DNA from: Duganella levis
GTDB taxonomy: Bacteria; Pseudomonadota; Gammaproteobacteria; Burkholderiales; Burkholderiaceae_D
Direction: 5' to 3'
NCBI RefSeq assembly: GCF_009857605.1
Contig: NZ_WWCT01000006.1
Coordinates: forward strand, 214,720 to 278,719
DNA: 64,000 nucleotides
Every line of letters starts with the position of its first letter. Positions within the stretch are counted from its first letter, which is position 1. A model generated the notes under the pieces. It was not told the DNA's origin. It was given only the letters and a program-made list of their open reading frames with translations, and did not search any database. This document shows positions 58,890 through 64,000 of the stretch, piece after piece. The translations under genes and the position numbers were made by a program.

Positions 58890-61368
58890 AGGTCACCTTG
58901 CCGTAGTAGTACGCACCGCTCGGCGCAAACGGCGCAGGGCCGTACACAAAGCTATTGCCGCCGGAGTTGGCATCACCCGGACCATTCTTGTCAGGCTTGG
59001 TATTAAACACATTGGCCGCGCCAACCACCAGCTTGACCTTCTTGGTCACCGCATAGCTCAAATCCAGATCCGTCAGCCACTTGGCGCCGAAGTGGTAATC
59101 CTGCGCGCGATTGGCGGTGGTCTGCCACGTATAGGAGTCATAGCGCGTCGTCTGCGCATTGGCCTCAAAATCGCCGAGGAACCAGCGCGCCGACAATATC
59201 AGCTTGGTCTTGGGTGTCGCACTCAAATCGCCAATGCCGCCACCCGCCGAATAGCCGAACCACACCGAACTACCGCCCGTATTCGCACCGAGCGCCGTAA
59301 TCTGCGACGGCGTAGCATTAATGCGCGTGACCGTGGTCTTGTTCCAGTTCAGCGCCCCGCCCCAGCGCACCAGCCCATACGTGCCGTAATCACTGGTAAT
59401 GTCAGCCACCAGATCCGCGCCACGCGTGCGCGTATCAACCGCATTGGCGAAATACTGTACCCACTCGGTACCGGTCAGCCCCGCCGCAATCAGTGTCGGC
59501 GCAAACGCCGGACCAAACATGTAACCAGTGCGGACGATGCGGTCCTTCACCTTGACCTGATAGCCGTCCAGCGTCACATTGATGTTATCCGCAGGCTTGA
59601 GCACCAGCCCCAGGCCAAAGTTGACCGACTTTTCCGGGTCCAGATCGCGCGCGCCAAACTTGTGCGCCAGCTCGGAATCGTTGCGTAGCAGCTTGGACAA
59701 ACTCGGCTCCACCACACCGGTCACCGGATTGATGTTGGTGCGGTTATCGGTCTGCGAATAGCCGGTCTGCGTCAGCGAAGGTGCGCGGAAGCCGCTGCCC
59801 ACCGTTCCCCGTACCGCTACCTTCGGCGAAAAATCGTAACGGCTATTGATCTTGCCGCTGGCCGTGTTGCCGGCACTGTCGTTGTAATGTTCAAAGCGCA
59901 CCGCGCCATCGACAAACCAGTCCGCGACCGGATAAAAGCCAAGGTCGTTGTACACCGCCAGCACCGTGCGGCGGATACTGGTGGCATCCGCAGGCGACAA
60001 CGCCACGCCAGCCTGTGCACCCACCGCCGCCGGCTTGCCGACGTTAGGATTGCCATCCTGGTCCCCGGTTTTGAAGACATAGCCGCCATTGATATAGCCC
60101 AGCGGATCGCCGGCAAAAGTCGAGAAGCGCTCAACGCGCTGTTCCAGACCCCACGACCATTGCAGCGGCTTGCTCCAGCCGATATCCAACGCGCGCGTAA
60201 AGTCTTCGTTGGTGGTCCACTGCTCGAACTGATAGGTGGCCAGGTTGTCGAAACTGGTCGGCGAGGTTGGGCCCAGCGAAGGATTCAGCGTCAGGTTGCT
60301 GTACTGGCGGGCGCGGTTCTTGCCGTAGCCGGAGCTGATATCCCAGTTCCATCCCGATGTCTTGCCGCGCGCGCCGACGTTCAGCTGGTAATCGAAGGCG
60401 CTCATGTTATTGATCGCGAAGTACCCGTCCGGGAAAATCTGCGCGATGGTCGCCAGCCCGTTCGGACGGCGGAAGTTATTCCCCGCCACCGTGTTGCGCG
60501 TGCCGGCCGTGCCGAAAGCGTATAGCGTGATATCGGCGTTGTACGGCTTCTCCGCATTAAAAGCCAGATCGTAAGCCTCGATGCCCGGATCGCCGTTATG
60601 CGCGCCGTCGCGGTTCCAGGTCGCGTTCTTGGGATTGGAGGCCGGCGAATAAGCCACCAGATTCGTCGACGGGAAGTTATACCAGGCTTGCCCACGCTTG
60701 CGCGCCGCCGCGGCAATATGCAGGAAGCCATCGTCGCCCAACGCGAAACCAGCGTCGCCTTCAATCTTCTTGCTCGACAGGTCGCCGTCGCCCTCTTTCA
60801 GCTTGCCATAGCTTGCCGAGATTTCGCCGCCATGATTACCCGTTTTGAGAATGACGTTGACCACGCCCGCCACCGCATCCGAGCCGTATTGGGCCGCCGC
60901 GCTGTCCTTCAGCACCTCGATATGATCGATGGCGCTGAGCGGAATGGTATCGAGGTCGATGGCGTTCACGCCGCTGGTGTCACCGCCGCCGTTGGTCAGC
61001 AGCGCGCTGTTGTGACGGCGCTTGCCGTTGACCAGCACCAGCGTGTAGGCCGGCCCCAGGCCGCGATTGCTCACCGGCCGCACCACCGAGTTCACGCCCG
61101 CCTGGTTGGTGCCGAAGTTAAAGGACGGCAGCAGGCGCGCCAGCGCCTCGGCCAGTTCCGCGCGACCGGTGTGGATCAATTGTTCGCCGCTGATCACGTC
61201 AATCGGCGCCGGGCTGTCCGCCACGGTACGGGCTTCGCCGCGCACGCCGGTGGTCACCACCACGTCCTGCACCTGGCCCACGCTGGTCTGCGCCAGCGCT
61301 GGGATACCGATGGCCATCAGCGCCAGGCTCAATGGCGTCAATGCGATCTTCTTGGAATAATGCTGCAT
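58879..61368 (-). CDS. TonB-dependent receptor of the organosulfur cluster
   Basis: An 829-residue outer-membrane receptor with a signal peptide (cleavage near IPALAQ, residue 26). The plug contains VTTGVRGEARTVADSPAPIDVI, LARLLPSFNFGTNQAGVNSVVRPVSNRG and LVNGKRRHNSALLTNGGG, then SAAAQYGSDAVAGVVNVILK. The barrel ends [13 protein letters not shown]. It sits between two SsuA-type binding proteins, which suggests it brings an organosulfur compound across the outer membrane. Neighbouring exbB, exbD and tonB genes probably energise it specifically. Confidence 0.9.
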   Translation of the reverse strand: MQHYSKKIALTPLSLALMAIGIPALAQTSVGQVQDVVVTTGVRGEARTVADSPAPIDVISGEQLIHTGRAELAEALARLLPSFNFGTNQAGVNSVVRPVSNRGLGPAYTLVLVNGKRRHNSALLTNGGGDTSGVNAIDLDTIPLSAIDHIEVLKDSAAAQYGSDAVAGVVNVILKTGNHGGEISASYGKLKEGDGDLSSKKIEGDAGFALGDDGFLHIAAAARKRGQAWYNFPSTNLVAYSPASNPKNATWNRDGAHNGDPGIEAYDLAFNAEKPYNADITLYAFGTAGTRNTVAGNNFRRPNGLATIAQIFPDGYFAINNMSAFDYQLNVGARGKTSGWNWDISSGYGKNRARQYSNLTLNPSLGPTSPTSFDNLATYQFEQWTTNEDFTRALDIGWSKPLQWSWGLEQRVERFSTFAGDPLGYINGGYVFKTGDQDGNPNVGKPAAVGAQAGVALSPADATSIRRTVLAVYNDLGFYPVADWFVDGAVRFEHYNDSAGNTASGKINSRYDFSPKVAVRGTVGSGFRAPSLTQTGYSQTDNRTNINPVTGVVEPSLSKLLRNDSELAHKFGARDLDPEKSVNFGLGLVLKPADNINVTLDGYQVKVKDRIVRTGYMFGPAFAPTLIAAGLTGTEWVQYFANAVDTRTRGADLVADITSDYGTYGLVRWGGALNWNKTTVTRINATPSQITALGANTGGSSVWFGYSAGGGIGDLSATPKTKLILSARWFLGDFEANAQTTRYDSYTWQTTANRAQDYHFGAKWLTDLDLSYAVTKKVKLVVGAANVFNTKPDKNGPGDANSGGNSFVYGPAPFAPSGAYYYGKVTYAF

Positions 61369-61390
61369 GCCTTTTCTTCCTCTCTTATTA

Positions 61391-62383
61391 TCAGGTCAAA
61401 TATTTAGCGAAACTGTGATCCCAGATCGGACGCACGTCGACGCGCCGGCCCAGCAGGCCCGCGTCGGCAAATACATCCGCGACTTTTTGTTGTGATTTGA
61501 TGGCCGCATCGTCCACCGCGATCAATTTGAATGGTTCGCTGCGGTTCTTCACCTGATTCAGGAAGAACTGCGCCGGCACGCCCGCGATCTGGCCGCTTTT
61601 GGCGGCCCACTTTTCCGGATTGTTGTTGATCCAGTCGTAGACTTTAGATACCCGTTGCAGGTAGTCGCCCACCGCCTGGAACTTGGCCGGATCGGCAATC
61701 GCCTGCGTTGACGCGCTGATGACATAGTTACCGGACAAGTAGCCCTTCGCCGTGCGCAGCACGCGCGCGCCCTGGCTCTTGGCAAATTCCACCACCAGCC
61801 CGTAGATGATCCAGGCATCCAGCTGGCCGCTCTTGAACGCGGCCAGTCCGTCCGGTGGCGGCAGCGCCACCGGCTGGATGTCCTTGATCGTCAGGCCGTT
61901 CTCCTTCAGCAGCTGGAGCAGGAAGTAATGCGAGGTAGTGGAGCGCACGTAGCCAATCCGCTTGCCCTTGAACTGCGACGGATCGCTAATGGTCGAATTC
62001 TTCGGCACCAGCACAACCTGGTTATTCACGTCGCCGCGCAGCACCGCGATCACCTTCAGTGGCGCCGCGCTAGCCGCCGCGAAGATCGGCGGAATCTCAC
62101 TCATGCCGCCGAAATCCAGTGTCCCGGAAGACATGGCTTCCACAATCAGGTTCCCGCCCGAGAATTCCGCCACGGCGGTCTTGTACGGGATGTCCGCCAC
62201 TCCGGCTTCGGTGAAGTAGTAGCTGTCGCCGCCCTTGTAGGTGCCGATGCGCAGCGTGGTATCGCGCAGTTGCGCCGCTGCGGCGCGGGTGGCGTTGCTC
62301 CAGCCGTCCACTAATACGGCCATGGCTGCGCCTTTTTTCAGAAATTGACGACGAGCGCCGCCCTTCGAAATCATCGAATCCAT
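61391..62383 (-). CDS. ABC-type substrate-binding protein, sulfonate type (second copy)
   Basis: A 330-residue binding protein. ATG 62383 is chosen for the ribosome site AAGGTTGGAAG and the Tat-like leader GARRQFLKKGAAMAVLVDG; the frame upstream to 62458 is unlikely. Fold motifs of SsuA/TauA proteins are TLRIGTYKGGDSYYFTEAG, SSGTLDFGGMSEIPPIFA, FKGKRIGYVRSTTSHYFLL and FKSGQLDAWIIYGLVVE. It lies between exbD and the receptor gene. Again no ABC membrane components are nearby. Confidence 0.87.
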   Translation of the reverse strand: MDSMISKGGARRQFLKKGAAMAVLVDGWSNATRAAAAQLRDTTLRIGTYKGGDSYYFTEAGVADIPYKTAVAEFSGGNLIVEAMSSGTLDFGGMSEIPPIFAAASAAPLKVIAVLRGDVNNQVVLVPKNSTISDPSQFKGKRIGYVRSTTSHYFLLQLLKENGLTIKDIQPVALPPPDGLAAFKSGQLDAWIIYGLVVEFAKSQGARVLRTAKGYLSGNYVISASTQAIADPAKFQAVGDYLQRVSKVYDWINNNPEKWAAKSGQIAGVPAQFFLNQVKNRSEPFKLIAVDDAAIKSQQKVADVFADAGLLGRRVDVRPIWDHSFAKYLT

Positions 62384-62405
62384 CTTCCAACCTTTAATCA
62401 GTGAG

Positions 62406-62828
62406 TTATTGCGAGGGCTGTTCCGACACCAGCGCGATGCGGGCGTAACCGGCATCATTCAGGGCGCCCATGGTCTTGACGATGCGGCCATAGGCCAGCG
62501 CCTGGTCGCCGCGCAGGTGAATGCGGCGCTCCTTGTCGCCATCGGCCTCCTGCGCCATCAGCGGCAGCAGCGTCTCCGGCGTGGCGGCGGTCTGGTTGAC
62601 GTAGACCGTGCCTTCGGCGTTGATGCTGACGACGATCGGCGGCTTCGGTTCCTGCAGCGGCTTGGCGTTCGATGTCGGCAAATCGACCTTGACGCCGGCG
62701 GTCATCATCGGCGCTGCGACCATGAAGACGATCAGCAGCACCAGCATCACATCCACCAGCGGCGTCACGTTAATATCGCTAACCGGCGTCGGACGCGTGG
62801 CAGGACCGGAAGAGAGACGCACCCCCAT
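62406..62828 (-). CDS. exbD: ExbD, TonB-system proton channel subunit
   Basis: A 140-residue inner-membrane protein of the ExbD/TolR family. Its single membrane helix carries the essential Asp in NVTPLVDVMLVLLIVFMVAAP (about residues 20-40), followed by a periplasmic domain ending in LNDAGYARIALVSEQP. With ExbB it forms the proton-driven motor that energises TonB. It follows exbB by one base and precedes the binding protein gene by 22 bases. Confidence 0.93.
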   Translation of the reverse strand: MGVRLSSGPATRPTPVSDINVTPLVDVMLVLLIVFMVAAPMMTAGVKVDLPTSNAKPLQEPKPPIVVSINAEGTVYVNQTAATPETLLPLMAQEADGDKERRIHLRGDQALAYGRIVKTMGALNDAGYARIALVSEQPSQ

Positions 62829-62829
62829 A

Positions 62830-63615
62830 TCAGGCTCCCTGCGCCGACAGCGACGTCACATTGCGGCCCGCGTGATCCGCCTTGGCTGGCGCAACATCGA
62901 CGTTTTCAACCTGTGACTCCCCTGCTTCCAGCTGGCGCGAGAGCTGCACCTCCACCAGCCCGACCAGCGTCGATAAGCGGCCGGCATAGTTATTCAAATC
63001 GCCGGATGCGCGGTTGTAGGCCACCACTGCGGGAATCGCCGCCACCAGGCCGAGCGCCGTGGCGAACAAGGCTTCCGCGATGCCCGGCGCCACCACGGTC
63101 AGGCTGGTGTTATTACTGGCGGCGATGCCCTGGAAGGCGTTCATGATGCCCCACACGGTGCCGAACAGGCCGACGAACGGCGCCACCGAACCGACGGTGG
63201 CCAGCACCGACAAGCCCCGCTGCAACTGCTCCACTTCCACATTGCTGGAGATCTGGCCGACGCGGTTGATGCGCTCTTTCAGGCTGTCACGGCCAGACTC
63301 GGTCTGATGCAGGTGCTGGCGGTGCGTGATCTGCCATTCGTCGACAATCGCGTGATAGATGCGGGCGAACGGATCTTGCGCGTGCTGCTTCAGCTCCTGC
63401 GCCAGCCGGCCGAGCGAGCGCTGTCCGGCCACTGCCGCAGTCCAGTTGATGGCGTTGCGACGCAGCCTGGCGAAGCGAATCAGCTTGTCGATGATGACGC
63501 CCCAGCTGACCAGCGAGGCAAGCGTCAGCAGCACGAGGATGGATTTGACGATCACGTCGGCCTGCTCGAATAACTCCAGCGGCGTCAGATGGGCGGCGAC
63601 TTGGGTAGCACTCAT
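62830..63615 (-). CDS. exbB: ExbB, TonB-system proton channel subunit
   Basis: A 261-residue MotA/TolQ/ExbB protein. The first membrane helix is at about residues 20-42, and the conserved core is ATVGSVAPFVGLFGTVWGIMNAFQGIA and then GIAEALFATALGLVAAIPAVVAYN. The start ATG 63615 is preceded by AAGGAACC and overlaps nothing; it lies 12 bases after the tonB stop. A second copy of its first 63 coding bases appears on the plus strand at the window end as part of an inverted repeat. Confidence 0.93.
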   Translation of the reverse strand: MSATQVAAHLTPLELFEQADVIVKSILVLLTLASLVSWGVIIDKLIRFARLRRNAINWTAAVAGQRSLGRLAQELKQHAQDPFARIYHAIVDEWQITHRQHLHQTESGRDSLKERINRVGQISSNVEVEQLQRGLSVLATVGSVAPFVGLFGTVWGIMNAFQGIAASNNTSLTVVAPGIAEALFATALGLVAAIPAVVAYNRASGDLNNYAGRLSTLVGLVEVQLSRQLEAGESQVENVDVAPAKADHAGRNVTSLSAQGA

Positions 63616-63655
63616 GGCGGTTCCTTGTTAGTTAATTTTAAAGACGATGTTCCCG
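63559..63655. repeat. Left arm of a 97-bp inverted repeat (exbB start and tonB end)
   Basis: Perfect reverse complement of 63904-64000, which is the edge of the window, so the true arm length is unknown. It contains the last codons of tonB, the intergenic sequence and the start of exbB. Confidence 0.95.
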
Positions 63656-63912
63656 GCCAGCAGATAGCTGCTGCCGCCCAGGTCGGGCAGGCGCGGGAAA
63701 GGCGCGGCGCGGCGTATGGCGTCGCGTGCCGCTTCGTCCAACGCTTCCACGCCGGACGACTGAATATCAAAAGACACCAGCGAACCATCAGGATTGAGCG
63801 TCAGGCGGTAGCCGACTTTGCCCTGCTGGCGGCGCATCTTCGCTTCGCGCGGGTAGTCTGCGTTGCGGTTGATGCGGGCGTAGACCTGGTTGACGTAGTC
63901 GGTCGGGAACAT
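63628..63912 (-). CDS. tonB: TonB C-terminal domain, 5' part replaced by an inverted repeat
   Basis: The frame encodes the C-terminal domain of an energy-transducing TonB: YVNQVYARINRNADYPREAK, then GKVGYRLTLNPDGSLVSFDI, DEAARDAIRRAAPFPRLP and YLLAGNIVFKIN. The apparent start at 63912 lies inside the right arm of the inverted repeat (from 63904), so the first three residues are an artefact of that junction. The membrane anchor and proline-rich spacer of a normal TonB (200-280 residues) are missing. Either the gene is broken by a real inversion, or the assembly folds back at 63903. Confidence 0.7.
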   Translation of the reverse strand: MFPTDYVNQVYARINRNADYPREAKMRRQQGKVGYRLTLNPDGSLVSFDIQSSGVEALDEAARDAIRRAAPFPRLPDLGGSSYLLAGNIVFKIN

Positions 63913-64000
63913 CGTCTTTAAAATTAACTAACAAGGAACCGCCATGAGTGCTACCCAAGTCGCCGCCCATCTGACGCCGCTGGAGTTATTCGAGCAGGCC
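63904..64000. repeat. Right arm of the 97-bp inverted repeat at the window edge
   Basis: Plus strand reads the tonB end (AACATCGTCTTTAAAATTAA), the tonB-exbB gap and the exbB start (MSATQVAAHLTPLELFEQA) in inverse order to the real genes 248 bases to the left. There are no mismatches over 97 bases. Confidence 0.95.

Noticed and set aside
1..64000. CRISPR arrays, tRNA or rRNA genes, IS elements and prophage genes
   Set aside because: No regularly spaced identical repeats, cloverleaf-like segments, transposase motifs or phage structural genes were seen.

Overview
The window is high-GC chromosomal DNA from a Gram-negative proteobacterium. It has TonB-dependent receptors, ExbB/ExbD, Tat-type leaders and a NodT-family channel. 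The mix of xylan hydrolases, an oxidative (Weimberg-type) xylose operon and a perfect GGGGTCTGACCCC-type palindrome suggests a betaproteobacterium of the Oxalobacteraceae (Duganella/Massilia group). That placement is inferred; no rRNA or tRNA gene is present to test it.

Layout. 1-7.5 kb: end of an RND efflux outer-membrane factor, an EF-hand protein, a DUF3311 + sodium:solute symporter pair, an alkaline phosphatase behind a near-perfect PHO box, an MFS transporter and a stand-alone receiver. 7.5-11.4 kb: an AT-richer island of small unrecognised minus-strand genes and gene fragments, separated by short palindromic elements with a TGGCCG core. 11.4-12.0 kb: a mazEF toxin-antitoxin pair. 12.1-17.3 kb: a TonB-dependent receptor between two alginate_lyase-fold (PL5/PL38-like) enzymes, probably a locus for a uronate-containing polysaccharide. 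17.3-19.1 kb: TetR regulator, small membrane protein, VOC protein.

19.2-41.9 kb is a large xylan/xylose locus. A minus-strand operon encodes xylX-xylB-xylC-xylD-xylF-xylG-xylH-bglX (xylose oxidation, ABC import, GH3). Divergent from it, a plus-strand operon encodes an SGNH esterase, GH43 and GH115. Then come a GH10 xylanase (minus) and, divergent from that, GH67 alpha-glucuronidase, a LacI regulator and a carboxylesterase. Operator-like sequences of AGCGCTAACA type lie in both divergent promoter regions, so the LacI protein probably controls the whole set. Extracellular GH10/GH43/GH115/esterases would trim glucuronoxylan, GH67 and GH3 finish the oligomers, XylFGH imports xylose and XylBCDX converts it towards alpha-ketoglutarate semialdehyde. 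The last enzyme (XylA) is not in the window.

42-50.2 kb: an M1 peptidase - DUF6702 - TonB receptor operon, an aldo/keto reductase, a GlxA-like AraC regulator, and a histidine kinase that has lost its beta-propeller sensor. 50.2-52.5 kb: a second island of small minus-strand genes tagged by the same palindromic elements as the first. 52.6-54.3 kb: a chemoreceptor. 54.4-63.9 kb: one minus-strand cluster tonB-exbB-exbD, substrate-binding protein, TonB receptor, second substrate-binding protein, flavin monooxygenase, cysteine dioxygenase fused to four rhodanese domains. This looks like an organosulfur scavenging system. The window ends inside a perfect 97-bp inverted repeat that cuts tonB and may be an assembly fold-back.
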